Positions 11,511 through 22,269 of a stretch of 64,000 bases of DNA are shown here, in pieces. The position numbers were made by a program, and so were the translations under genes. Location: the NCBI GenBank assembly GCA_905147135.1, contig LR990057.1, forward strand, positions 7,192,001 to 7,256,000. Direction: 5' to 3'. The notes beneath the pieces are model-generated. The model made no database searches. It had not been told where the DNA came from and saw nothing but the letters and a program-made list of their open reading frames with translations. The first letter of the stretch is position 1. Each line of letters starts with the position of its first letter. The stretch comes from Blastobasis lacticolella (Eukaryota; Arthropoda; Insecta; Lepidoptera; Blastobasidae).

Positions 11511-11728
11511 CTCACTCTCTTAATTATTTGGGAGGTTCCAATTCTTCTTTAACTGGCACAGGTAGGTAGGTATCTAAGTGAGACCCATATAACTTCTGTT
11601 GTTTCTGATATAACTCAAGATATAGTGCATTATCTTCGAGCAAAGTAAGATCCTAGTGCTCGAAAATTACATCCAGTTGATAGGTACAAAATTATGTATA
11701 ATATTTAAAAATGCATGTTTCTTTGCAG

Positions 11729-12231
11729 TGGCTGATTGTCAATCTAGGTGGAAGAATATAAGGAATGGATTTGTCCGCAGCCTCAAACCAACCGCTGGTG
11801 GTTCATCCAGGAAGCAAAAAAGACTATACTATCTACACGAAGAATTACAGTTTGTTCTCCCATTTGTAAAAACAACTAAACCTACGACTTCAGAGGTGGA
11901 ACCTGAAGATATAGAATCAAATTCTACAATTGAAGAAGTACCATGTACCCGTACAAGTACGAATGCATTTGAAACATCGTCTTCTGAATCTGAAGAATCT
12001 TCTTTTGAATCAAACACTTTTAAAAAACCAAAAATAGATAATGTTACCAGTGAAGCTGATAATAAAGCACTTGTCGACTGGATAAAGAAACAAGAATTGA
12101 ATACAATCGTAAGTCCTAGAAAAATGTTTCTACTTAGTTTGTTGCCAGATGTAGAAAATTTGTCTGACGAGCAAATGAGAAAGTTTAGAATTAAGGTGTT
12201 ACTAATTCTTGAAGAAATGCTGACAGGCTAA
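11729..12231 (+). CDS. MADF-BESS domain protein, exon 2 (C-terminal part)
   Basis: Preceded by a pyrimidine-rich tract and TTTGCAG acceptor ending at 11728. It encodes residues 47-213 of a 213-residue protein and stops at TAA 12229-12231. Residues 47-94 finish the MADF domain (CQSRWKNIRNGFVRSLK, then KRLYYLHEELQFVLPF). Residues 95-158 form an acidic Ser/Glu-rich linker with a short basic KKPK (145-148) that may serve in nuclear import. Residues 176-211 (PRKMFLLSLLPDVENLSD...) are a BESS domain, the short protein-interaction module typical of this family. The two-domain layout and small size fit insect Adf-1/stonewall-like regulators, which are often expanded in Lepidoptera. The frame is open 24 codons into the intron, to an ATG at 11656, so an intron-retained form is possible. 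No orthologue name can be assigned. Confidence 0.88.
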
Positions 12232-12457
12232 TAACATCAGCTATAACAATATGGGGATAACTGTTTCCTTTTTACTTATAGGTATCAGTTCCAACAATAC
12301 AGGGACAATCATTTACTGTCAAATCCAGTTCAAAGTCATAGTTTCAGCCATTTTTTCCAATAAAATATTCTAGAAATATAAATCTTTCTGCAGATTTATC
12401 GCAATTGCAGAGCTGGGAAAACTTATGAAGTGTACTTTAAATACATGTTTATTTTAT

Positions 12458-12463
12458 AATAAA
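12458..12463 (+). promoter_or_regulatory. Polyadenylation signal of the MADF-BESS gene
   Basis: AATAAA about 227 bases after the stop codon, in an AT-rich tail, giving a plausible short 3' UTR. A second AATAAA lies near 12525. Confidence 0.5.
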
Positions 12464-12589
12464 CTTGTACTTGTAATGTAATTAAAATATGTAGTTTCTT
12501 TTTATTTTATATTATTGTATCCTACCAATAAACAGGCGTATACAGACCAACTCACCACAGCCTCGACAAAATCGGTTGAGTCGTTTCGG

Positions 12590-12760
12590 GGTCGATAAGA
12601 CGACAAACTAAAGTGGCCAACAAGCGTACGACCCGCCCGATGGTAAGCAGTCTATGAACGTTTGCAATACCAGGGGTATACTCGTTAGCGTGTTGCCCAC
12701 CCCATAGACCACATTGCTCTGACAGCAAATTGGCGAGCCCCCCTTCTCTGCCAAATGCGC
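12590..12760 (-). repeat. Jockey-type LINE 3' UTR fragment
   Basis: Shares AAGTGGCCAACAAGCGTACG, CCCGATGGTAAGCAGTC and ATGAACGTTTGCAATACCAG with the 3' ends of the LINE copies at 45733 and 61659. It is only the 3' non-coding tail and lies in the same orientation as the others. Confidence 0.65.
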
Positions 12761-13424
12761 TTTATTATGTTACGCGTCGCTCCGTTTTCAAAAAACGTGA
12801 TCCAAAAATAGAACTTATTTTATGAACAATACATTCTACTTTGATTTGCTCTCACGCATTTTGCTTCTGAACTTCTCAAAATTTATCAATACATAATGTC
12901 ACATCTTTTTCCCGCAAGGGTAGGCAAAGAGCCCATCGTTCCACTTGCTACGGTCTAGAAAATCATTTTTTTATATATGTAGTATAAGAGCATAAGCGCA
13001 TTACCACTTCAAGAAAATGTTCCTGTGCCGCCACAACAACAGTTTGCTAAAATAAGGGAGCATTCGTTCTCCCTCATGTGCCTAAAGGAGTCGTCCTTTG
13101 CCTCCAGGGTATTATTATATAGTAAATAATTTTTTTATTCATGAATGCTATAAAAACGCCTACCTATCGTCATTTGCAGCTTCCAAGCATTCGTCAAATG
13201 AAGCAGCCGTGGACAGGGGGCCTATGTATGAAAATATGCCTTGCGTCCTGTGTTGTGACTAAATGGTCGCTTAGATCGCTTAGCAAAAAGAAATTTCTTT
13301 ATCTAGCTGTTACTGTCATATCTCTGTTGCTGTTGTCTGATGCAAATATATGTACGCGGGAGCAACAGAGACAGGTAGTAATAGTAATTTCTTTTGGCTA
13401 TACAACTAACCTTTATGTTATTCT
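12761..13424. other. Intergenic, nothing recognised
   Basis: The open frame at 13141-13470 shows no family likeness and runs into a repeat. Confidence 0.35.
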
Positions 13425-13512
13425 TCAAACAGAAACACAGCAAGGAAACGTTGCTAGGCGGCAGAAATAGATAAGGCGGTAGTTTCTACCTATCCAGGCA
13501 GACTCAATCAGG
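13425..13512 (+). repeat. Repeat with AATAGATAAGGCGG core, copy 1
   Basis: TCAAACAGAAACACAG, then GGCAGAAATAGATAAGGCGG, TACC-like words and CCAGGCAGACTC. The same core occurs at 30545-30600 and 45485-45545. Probably the tail of a LINE family. Confidence 0.5.
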
Positions 13513-14039
13513 CTCGATAGAGTTCTACCACAAATACAATTATAATAGCAATATTTATTCCCCAAGGCTGTCCAAGACGAGGCGAGCTTGACCAAGGTCT
13601 TTCGCTGTGGATTCTGAGACTCCATGTCGATAGATAATGATAACATGTCACGACTCTTATGTCTTATGCCTTAGGCTTCTACGGTCAGAATCTTTCCAGA
13701 TAGTGAGAAAGAATTGAAATTATGAATTTCTGCTATTTATCCAAACATCAATAACGAGCTATCCAAAACTAAGAAAACACCATGATCTTAGAAGGAAGTA
13801 AAACTAAAATTCCATGAAACGTCGAATCCATTGAGTAGTCGGGAAGCAGTGTGTAGAATTCGTCCCGAATTCCCAGAAACGACGTGACCTTATGATTTAA
13901 TCATGAATATCATTGTTTATTTATTTATAGCAAGTAGAAACACACACACTACCGAATAAGTAAGGTACACGTTAATATTTTAGACCCCAGCAATATTGCA
14001 GTCCGATCCAGCATAACATAATGGAACATGAAACCCCAA

Positions 14040-14358
14040 CGTGACCACCGGTGACAGAGACGTTAAGGTATCCGGCTTGTAAGCGAGAGGTCCCGGTTTT
14101 GAATCCAACTGCCGGCATGTACCAATGACTCTTTTCTGAGTTATGTACATTAATTAAACACTAACCGATGCTCTTACGTCGAGAGAAAACATCGTGAAGA
14201 AACCTGTACATTTCAAGCAACTGAATGTGTCACACGGCAGTCTTTCCTCAGTAATTACCTGATCTGCCAAATCTTGGTTCATGGTCAAGGCGGATACCGG
14301 GCCCTCGCGCATGTGAGCACATCCGGGACATATACGCCAAGATGATGATGATGATGAT
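14040..14358 (+). mobile_element. tRNA-derived SINE, full-length but diverged
   Basis: The head (about 14040-14120) is tRNA-like: GGCTTGTAAGCGAGAGGTCC, then CGGTTTTGAATCCAACTGCC (B-box-like). The body has TACCAATGACTCTTTTCTGA, GAAAACATCGTGAAGAAACC, ATTACCTGATCTGCCAAATC and GGGCCCTCGCGCATGTGAGC. It ends ACGCCAAGATGATGATGATG. Same family as 15975, 25091 and 55286. Confidence 0.75.
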
Positions 14359-14884
14359 AGATACAATACAATACAAAAACATTTCTTTCCAACACCATAC
14401 ATATGTGTTATATTGTTTTGGTGTAATAAAGATTACTTCAATCAATCAATCATACACAGACAGTGTTAAATACAAATCCTTTTAGTCACTAGGTTCCTAC
14501 ACGAAACAAATATCAAGGACAACCTAGTCTGAACGGAGCGTCATAAAACAGTTGCACCGACAACAATTGGACGCAGCGTCGCCGGCGCCGACCGCCCCGC
14601 GTCACCGTGAACTCTCGCAGTTTCACAATGTGGGGACAACGATCAAGTTTCGCACACGCACGCACTCGAGGTTAGTTACACACATCTTCTCCGTCATTTC
14701 TGAACAAAAGTACGAATCTACGAACCGAGTCTAGGTAATTAATCGCGTCGTCACAGGGCAGTGATCTCGAAATCAATCGTTGCTGAGCAAATGTGTATGG
14801 GAGTGACGCACGAGCTACGCCGCTATCTGCGTGGTAACCCTTGAACGGTATTTTACACCTATATGTGGTATGGATACGTAGGCG

Positions 14885-14958
14885 TCCGCCTGGACGTAGA
14901 CCCTGGGCCCTCGCGTGCTGTGCGGGGGTGCAAGCGGGATATAACGCCAAGATGATGA
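14885..14958 (+). repeat. SINE 3' tail fragment
   Basis: CTGGGCCCTCGCGTGCTGTG, then GCGGGATATAACGCCAAGAT and GATGATAA: the 3' end of the tRNA-derived SINE family. The sequence to its left (14715-14880) does not match the SINE body clearly. Confidence 0.5.
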
Positions 14959-15404
14959 TAATTATGTGGTATGGACACGTGCGCCCAAATCGTGTTTGAT
15001 TTGCGACGCTTAACTAGTCAGTCATCAAAAATAGAGCATGTATCATGAGCCACGATGTAGACAAGACACGATGACGCTGCTGAGCTAAGATAGAGAACTA
15101 AACAACTACAAGTTCATGTAAGTTGATGGGAGCTATCTATTTCTAAGTTCGAGCTGGAATTTTAATGATGATTCTATCATACTATACAGCAACAAAATTG
15201 AAACTGCACAAAAGACGTTTTGTGCATTTTCAATGTGGATTATTGTCCATTTTTGTGGGATCTTATAGTCTTGGAAGCAGCGCAACAGTGCTGTGAAAAT
15301 AATGCTTTTTCACATCCCGAAATCGGAAAACCACTGAAGCCGAGAGCGAGAAATGTATAGGTACACGTTATAAGATAGGTACTTAAATCATATCGTACTG
15401 GGTA

Positions 15405-15545
15405 TCTTTTTTATACCATTAAGGTGGCAATTAAATATCTACCTAAGTGTTTATCTACCTATCTATTTACCTACGGCCCGCCCGATGTATGCAGTTATCG
15501 CAGCCTATAGACATTTGCAATATTTTGTATGACCAGAATGACTAC
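15405..15545 (-). repeat. Jockey-type LINE 3' UTR fragment
   Basis: TTTTATACCATTAAGGTGGC at the left matches the outermost 3' end of the copies at 45733 and 61659; GGCCCGCCCGATG and GCAGCCTATAGACATTTGCA follow. A run of CTACCTA repeats interrupts it. Confidence 0.6.
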
Positions 15546-15974
15546 GAAGTAATCTTCGTATACCTTGTAAACTGAAAAAAATCATGACAAAGAAAGACCT
15601 ACTGAAGCTACTATATCTTTGATCTGAGACTGATGCATGCATACTCACAGCTGTGAATGCAATTGAGCCCAATTGTATTTACAATGATGTCCGTAGTCGC
15701 CGCTGCTTGTTGCTAGGGATGAAGGATGGATGACTCAAAAGTGTGGGTGAGTGTAGTAACTAAACTCATCTTAAATTCAGGAACGTATGCGTGTGGCCTC
15801 TGTAGGTGGTTTAATGGTTAATCGTTAATTTGATTACCTATTTTTGTTTCGTTTTTATTTTTAGACTTTGCATATAGACAGAGGGCATCATTAATTACAA
15901 ACAAATAATTCCCTTGGCAAAATCTCCTAGCGGAGGTACTGTTTAAGTGAGATATTCGGTAGCCTAATGTTTAT
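15546..15974. other. Intergenic, nothing recognised
   Basis: Ordinary AT-rich sequence with no supported feature. Confidence 0.3.
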
Positions 15975-16282
15975 ACATTCCCGACTCGTACCCCGACCGA
16001 GCTTCGACGAACCTCTATGCCGACAGTTATGTAGGTAAATACATTAGTTGAACACTCTCTGATGATCTTACAATGAGGGAAATATCGTGATTAAACCTGC
16101 CCATTCAGGCGACTAAATGTGTAACCACGATCCGATCAGGTTCCCTGTTAACAGGGCCACGGAGGTCAGATGGCAGCTGCTCCACTGTAATTACCTGATC
16201 TGCCAAATCCTGGTTCATGGTCAAAGCGGATACCGGGCCCTCGCGCACGTGAGCACAACCGGGATATTAACGCCGAGATAAC
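15975..16282 (+). mobile_element. tRNA-derived SINE, head decayed
   Basis: The body matches the family: TACATTAGTTGAACACT, CATTCAGGCGACTAAATGTG, CAGGGCCACGGAGGTCAGAT, ATTACCTGATCTGCCAAATC, CGGGCCCTCGCGCACGTGAG and AACGCCGAGAT. The tRNA-like head is short and garbled (CCCGACTCGTACCCCGACC). Confidence 0.7.
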
Positions 16283-17234
16283 TAGATGCGTGTGGCCACT
16301 GTGTAAACGCTACAAGAGGAGTCGAGGTGACGTGCGAGATAAATTCATTCATACGTAATACCACTGTTCAAATGTGCATGCTCATACTTATTTAGGTAAC
16401 ACTTTCAATGCTGTAGATATGGCCACATAATGCATTCCATAGCAAGAACTATGTGATAGCTAAGAGATACCGTTAAACGATGGTTATTAAAGCATTTGCA
16501 ATAAACGTAAGTAGGTATATTATGAGGTTTATGGATTAAGCTTAACCTTCCAGCACGGCTAGCACAAATGCGCCCGGGACACAACTCGCGTCGCTAAAGA
16601 GCGTTTGTTTCCCTCAATACTAAGATGCAAATGCTCTCAATAATAAGGTGCAGATTGAATGTCCCGATCAAAAGCTCTCATGTTAGATCTGCATTCCAAA
16701 TTCCGAATCCGACCAGTTAAAAGTTGACATTTACGTACCGCTACATTGGTACATACAGTGAGTGAACTATGTACAGGAGCCCGCAGCTCGATGAGCCGAG
16801 CGTTGCCTATGCAGACCAGTATAAGATTGAAAATTGATTGTGATTTGGTACCTTGATGTACTGTCGGCCGTATAAGCGACGTTGCGCATTTGATTATCAC
16901 CTCTGACAGTTTTTAGCGGTCTCAGGGGCCGGCGCGTTGCAAACCCGCAGCTACCGATGCCCCGCTTATGTAACAAGACACTTATTCGCGCCATATTAGC
17001 GATTTTAGTGACCTAACACGGTGGCGACGTCACTTGTGGGTTGCTCGTCATTTTGGTTGGAATAGCAATTTGACATGGTGTTCTGGGAGCGCTTAATATG
17101 GGACGAACTAACCCCTTTGGCTACACGTACTCGATACTATTTGCGGCCTTCTTTGGGTTCGGATACCTATACTCTAATTCGATTCGCTGGTAAGTCGTTG
17201 TAAACCACCAACTAGGTCACAGGCACAGGTAGAT
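16283..17234. other. Intergenic, nothing firmly recognised
   Basis: A short open frame from ATG 17075 ends near a GTAAGT at about 17191, but its product matches nothing known to me. Confidence 0.3.
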
Positions 17235-17385
17235 GGAAAGGTAGGTTACGCCGGTATCAGGAAAGAGGTTCAGCGAGAGACCCAAGACGCGATGGATCGA
17301 CGTGAGGATGCCGAGAATTGGGCAAAGTGGAGAAGAAAGAGCGGGAAAGCGGAACCTGGTAGAGGCTGGAATTGACTCGGATTAT
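17235..17385 (+). repeat. LINE ORF2 C-terminal fragment
   Basis: Broken frames encode KRFSERPKTRWIDVREDAEN, then WAKWRRKSGKAEPGRGWN and stop. The (G)RP(K/R)TRW...AKWRRK.RKADP pattern is the C-terminus of many non-LTR retrotransposon ORF2 proteins. It is one of the few LINE pieces on the + strand. Confidence 0.6.
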
Positions 17386-17512
17386 GATGATGGCCATCCC
17401 ATAAAAGTCGCTCACATCAATGGAGGTGTTTGCCATAACCTCCACACTTGGCAGGCAGTTTTCTGCTGCCTATCCTGTGTTCTACGGTCCTCCTTTAGTC
17501 GCCCTTTACGAT
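17375..17512 (-). repeat. Second SINE family (TGGCCGTGTGG head), fragment
   Basis: GTTTGCCATAACCTCCACAC, then TTGGCAGGCAG, and TTTAGTCGCCCTTTACGA match the middle of the copy at 20163-20518 with divergence. Confidence 0.5.
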
Positions 17513-18224
17513 GTCGAAGAGGTTGGTTGCTACAGCGTAAATATTCCACTCAGGCGCCAGGTACACTATTTGCCAATACATTACAGCGACGCCTAATTTG
17601 TGGGACATCCATTAATCTGTGAATACGAGTATTGCCCGCTATAATTCGCGTTTGTCTCTAATCTAAAGTGCATTCTTGCCAAGTGCAAATTAATAATGAT
17701 TCACCAAGGAAATTTAGGGAAGTTTGTATCTCTATGAAAGTCGGGTGAGCGGGTCGCTGGTAAAGTAAATATGTAAGTAGATATAGGTATTTAATACTTT
17801 TTCTTTTTTTACGGATCAGGATGTCGTTGATGTCTTTTGTATGACGCAACCTAAAAAGCGCTAGTATAACTTTATTTATTTTTTGGTTAGAAGTCTATAC
17901 AAATCTAATTTAAAATTTCTATTGAATTGATAACAGTCTATGTGAGAATAATTATTGTTAATTGCATACTTTATAACTTTAGTACAAGGCTCGCGCCATA
18001 ACATTAGTGATCCTTTATAATACGGCGACTTTAATAGGTTCTGTATGCAAGAACATAATGACGAAGATCACTCGCTCCCTGCCATTTTAGTTTATGACTC
18101 TAACAACTTGAATTACACATAAATCAATTGTGTACGACATAAATTGCTTATGTTAAATAGGATAATAAAGAGAGATTATATTTTAATGTGCAGTATAAAC
18201 AGAGTAAGCCAAGTGGTGGCACAA
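17513..18224. other. AT-rich intergenic DNA
   Basis: Nothing recognised. Confidence 0.3.
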
Positions 18225-18445
18225 ACGGCGTGCGTGCGGGCAGGTGTGTGCGCCCCTCAACCCTCGCCCGCCCCGCGCCCCGCGCCCCGCGCCCCGCGCG
18301 CGTACTTCCGACCGCCGCCGTCTGCGCCCGCGCCGCAAATTGCGACTCACTCGCTACTCCCCTGCTGCCACGCAAGACGCAGCCTTCGCGCCGCGCCACA
18401 GGGCTCACTGTCCACCGACGCGCCTCACCACGTGCATTCCGACTG
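18225..18445. promoter_or_regulatory. CpG-dense block
   Basis: CCCCGCGCCCCGCGCCCCGC-type tandem run at 18275-18300 inside a 220-base GC-rich block. Long open frames across it (including 18148-18960 on the - strand) are low-complexity and probably by-products of few A/T-rich stop codons. Confidence 0.3.
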
Positions 18446-18714
18446 CAACGGTTTTGGATTTTGTAATAACATGCAAGGATGAATTCCTCGAATTGGACCA
18501 GTGATAAACGGACGATAACGTTTTTTGGAAGCGTACGCGGTACCGACGCCGTCTTTACTGCCGTATCGGTTTGAGTAGTAAATATGGGGGCGACACGAGT
18601 GCTCATTACGTAAATAAACAAACACGGGCAGAGTATCGGTTGCATTGTGCAACGCGTGGCGCACAGGACATGTAGGTATATGCAGCATAACTTACGTGTT
18701 TGGCTGCGGGACGT

Positions 18715-18945
18715 AAACAATGTGTTGCACTGTTCGGTACGGACGGGGGCCGTGTGGTCCGCAGCGCGGCGCGGGCGCAGCTCGTCGGGCGCAGTGCGGG
18801 CGCGCGTGCAGCGGTGCAGCGCGCGGCGGACTGCAGCGGCGCCCCGCCGCGCCCTCTGACCGCACTCGCCTCGACAACACACCCGATGAATGAAAACAAA
18901 ACAGGGCTGCCGCCCGCCGCGTCGCCGTAGCCGCGTGCGCCGGCT
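18715..18945. promoter_or_regulatory. CpG-dense block
   Basis: GC-rich, GCGCG-dense block of about 230 bases. No coding frame recognised. Together with 18225-18445 it brackets a 270-base AT-richer segment. Confidence 0.3.
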
Positions 18946-18949
18946 ACCC

Positions 18950-20152
18950 AACCCGCTCACTATTTACTCTTACGCAGGTTACGCACTTGTGCCGCGGCTG
19001 TTCGGTCAAGAATGCTCGTGGAAATTGAATTCGTTGTTTACTGTTTAGTTGGGCTTATTGTTTCTTGATTTATAACTTGTTTACTATTAGGTACTACATG
19101 GGTACCTGTATGAATTTTTCCAACATATAAGATACTTGTGCATCACCGCCACTACCTATTAGTGATGTTGCAGCGTGCGAGCCAATGTGGGCCGTCGGTC
19201 AATGCTGCGCGCGATGCTACCGAGAAGCTATTGTGAATTGTGATACACACGACCTGATAAATGATCTCATGTGACCTTGACGTTGTTGAAAATTATGTTA
19301 ACATATTATTTTCGTGTTTGTTATGCACTAAGTTTTAACTGTACGTATGGAATTTTCAGAATTTAATAATTGTGAAAAACTCTTTTGAAAATACGACATA
19401 GTTTAGGTTTAGGTTTTTGTGGGCCTGAGCGTTACCCTACCTAAACCTACCCCTATTAAAATAAAATACTTATTTACCCATAACTACAGTTCATTTACCT
19501 ACCTACTTACTGTACTTGTATCCCTAAATAAATAAGTCATTTATTTAGGGATTTCCCTCTTTCATTTCCTCTAAAAACCTTAATTTGAAAAAAGTTAAAA
19601 TGCTCAGTCTTACCTACCCAAAGGCGTGATGGCGTATTTATGTACCTATCTATATTTTATGTAAAAGTCGTCGTTACTAATTGGGTAAATTCCACTTCGC
19701 AGTTTTATCTGATACGACACTACATGACTACAACTTGCATCCAACCCGAGCCGCGTAAGATGTCGTGTGTATGTCCTTGCCGTGCTAAGGCGAGCGGTCT
19801 ACGCGCAGGAATCCGTGTGTTTTGGGCGCACGGGGGTGAACGACCGCCAAGCGCCGACCGCCCTTTGAGCGATTTTTCTAATGCGATTCGTAACTGACGG
19901 CATTCCTGCCGCCTCCCTGCCCGCTCCCCGCGCCCACCACCCGCGCCCGCGCAGCCAGATAACCAAGAATGCACAACAAAAATCCTGATCTGTGTAGAGG
20001 CGGCCACTCGCATTTCGAGCTCGCTTGATTAGCTTTCGTATGGGGGGAAGAGTCGGGTGGGAACAGTACCTAAGTAATTGGGTAAGTTTTGAAATGTGTG
20101 CTAAATTAACTTACAAATATTATATTTAGGAACAGTTTGTTGAATTGTGAAG
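18950..20152. other. Intergenic, with small GC-rich patch
   Basis: No gene seen. It holds a 13-bp perfect hairpin at 19521-19551 and a short GC-rich patch at 19895-19960. Confidence 0.35.
19521..19551. repeat. Perfect 13-bp hairpin
   Basis: TCCCTAAATAAAT (19521-19533) and its exact reverse complement (19539-19551), 5-base loop. Confidence 0.6.
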
Positions 20153-20162
20153 ATGCCCGGGT

Positions 20163-20518
20163 CATCATCTAACCCCATAATAGTCCACTGCAGGACTAAG
20201 AACAGGCCTCTACCACGAAAGGAGGCAGGTTATTGCCATTATCTCCACGCTTGGCAGGCGGGTTGGAGATCGCAGTGTTGTAAATATAACAATAGAAAAC
20301 GCTGCTGCTCATTTTCCAGCCCACGGAGACTTTGATTTTTTGCCTCGAAAACATTAGTCGCCTTGTACGACACCCATGAGTGTAAGGCACATAACAATGA
20401 CCGGCCACACAGCCCGCGCGCGCACCCCGCGCGCGACCCAGGGCGACACACATGGACTTCAAAGCTCTGTGGTGTAAGGGGTTGGTGCTATTTTACTCTG
20501 CCGGACACCACACGGCCA
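20163..20518 (-). mobile_element. Second SINE family, with 10-bp target duplication and internal GC-rich insertion
   Basis: Flanked by the perfect direct repeat ATGCCCGGGT (20153-20162 and 20519-20528). On the - strand it begins TGGCCGTGTGGTGTCCGGC and ends with a GATGATGAC tail. The same element occurs on the + strand at 32487-32745. Compared with that copy it carries about 92 extra bases (20387-20478) that are GC-rich and flanked by GTGTAAG. The RNA-like head and GATGAT tail suggest a SINE moved by LINE machinery, but the head is not an obvious tRNA. Confidence 0.75.
20387..20478. repeat. GC-rich segment inserted in a SINE
   Basis: This segment, with CCCGCGCGCGCACCCCGCGC in the middle, is missing from the sister SINE at 32487-32745. 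GTGTAAG stands at its left edge (20380-20386) and again at its right end (20472-20478), as expected of a small insertion with target duplication. A deletion in the sister copy is the alternative. Confidence 0.5.
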
Positions 20519-20578
20519 ATGCCCGGGTACATTTAATCTAATTTAGGAACATTTGCATTTCAGAAAAAAACTATTAAT

Positions 20579-20610
20579 GATACCTACAATATTGTTATAT
20601 TGTAGGTATC
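20579..20610. repeat. Perfect 14-bp hairpin
   Basis: GATACCTACAATAT (20579-20592) and its exact reverse complement (20597-20610) around a TGTT loop. Confidence 0.65.
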
Positions 20611-20739
20611 AAGTACTTAGATATCAGAAATATAATATAGAAATACAATTGGTCGTCTGTTGATGAGCAGACACCGTAGACTGAAGCTTTTTTCTGTACA
20701 ACGGCGTTTTACAAGTACTAGCCATCCCACTCACGTAGT

Positions 20740-20960
20740 GCCGACCGCGAATAAATTTTCATACTCTTCCCGAAGGAACTCTCCTCAGGGAACTTATTCG
20801 ACAACCACTGATATCCCACAAAACCATGGTAACCAAGCCTCACAAAAAAGCTACCAGATCTTATTATACGTAGAGGCCCCTAAGGGATCTACCAGCCCTA
20901 ACTCTACAAAGTCTACATAGTGGTGAAAAAGTATGGCTTGACAGTTTCTCAGACGTCTCG
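20740..20960. repeat. Interspersed repeat, CTAACTCTACAAA family, copy 2
   Basis: Shares several blocks in order with 9655-9810. The open frame 20660-20920 runs through it and is not taken as a gene. Confidence 0.45.
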
Positions 20961-21339
20961 TATGGTAAGTAATTAAGTCTAATGTAATAAGTCATGCAAT
21001 AGATAAATACTAAAGCTAAATTTTATACTGAGAATTTCAGCTCGTTTACAACAGCGAAGCGAAATTAAGGGGTTTCAAACTACGATGAAACGCTTTGATG
21101 ATCTTGGCGGACCCTTCCGTGACCCCTGATTTGTGAATTTTAATTATGTGTAAAGATATATACATTATTTTGCTCTGGTATTTTTACGTGTTACTTAATA
21201 GTTGACTTTTGGAAGAGTAGAGACCACTACTTCCGAATCCGCTAACAGAACCGCAAAGACAAGTGGCTTATTGTCCTTGATTTTAGAAAACAAAATTGCA
21301 AGTGGACGCTTCGAACAACACTACATACCTATATATATA
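20961..21339. other. Intergenic, nothing recognised
   Basis: No supported feature. Confidence 0.3.
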
Positions 21340-21725
21340 CATACCACACACTCATGAACCTATCCCATAGGGGTAGGCAGAGACTCTCGAGTGCCATACG
21401 AGTGCCATCTCGAGCTACGATTCTGTCTCTCACCTCTTCCACATTTACGCCGGTTGAGGGTACTCCTGACCTGCCCTTTTTTGAGCAGATCATTTATCTG
21501 ATCAGTACATGTTCTTCTCGGGCGCCTTCATTCACATTCGCACGACAGATACCTCTCGTAAGACATTTTTTATCCATCCTATTTACGTGTCCAAACAATC
21601 TCAGCAAATCTTTATCAATCCTAGTCACCACATCATCCTTCAGCTTACAACGAACTCTTAACACACTATTCCGAACAATAAAGCTGGAGCCGTGTGCTGT
21701 GGTAGCCAACTCCTTCCAATGACGG
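21340..21725 (-). repeat. RTE-type LINE ORF2 C-terminal fragment
   Basis: The - strand encodes HGSSFIVRNSVLRVRCKLKD, DVVTRIDKDLLRLFGHVNRM and DKKCLTRGICRANVNEGARE. The pattern L(R/L)W.GH..RM...L.. is the C-terminal part of RTE-type reverse transcriptases. 5'-truncated, frame-broken. Confidence 0.7.
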
Positions 21726-22265
21726 ATGTCTAAAAGTAATAGAAGGCGACTTATGTCAGATTGCACTAAACTTAGGCGTCTCTTAAGTTGGCGCCTTAAG
21801 CATTTAGGAATCACAAAATCGGTGTTATAAAGTTAAGAGTGACTTAGCACATCTAATTTTCACACCAGGTTGGTAAGGTGCAATGCTTTTTCTTGTAAGA
21901 CAGACTAGGTACTTCCGTAAACAAGAAAATACACATCAGCGATTTCTGTTTAAGCGCTTGCTTAAAGCATTCTTTACGCACTATGCCTCCGGTCCGCTAA
22001 TTTACTTATTGAATTCGATTGCGATTGGTTTGATTGAATTGTTATTGGATCACAATCGCAGTTGAATGACAGTTCTATGCGTTTTTGGTATTCTGCTACA
22101 ATTAAAATTGCCTTTGAGCTGCTATTGTAATCCAATTCAATGCAAACTCCGCAAAGTTAAGCGGACTTGAGGCCCGGGTTTATTCTGCATGCGTGTCGCC
22201 CCCTACGTCTTGAACGTTTGAAAAGAGAACACACGCACTAACTTATAGACTGTGAGAGCACCCTA
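21726..22265. other. Intergenic, diverged repeat likely
   Basis: Contains paired GCGATTG/CAATCGC words near 22020-22060 but no firm element boundary. Confidence 0.3.
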
Positions 22266-22269
22266 GGTA

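Noticed and set aside
17075..17196. A short exon with ATG and a GTAAGT donor
   Set aside because: The 40-residue product matches nothing and no following exon was found.
19400..19420. Telomeric repeats (TTTAGGTTTAGG)
   Set aside because: Only two units, and the insect repeat is TTAGG; no array.
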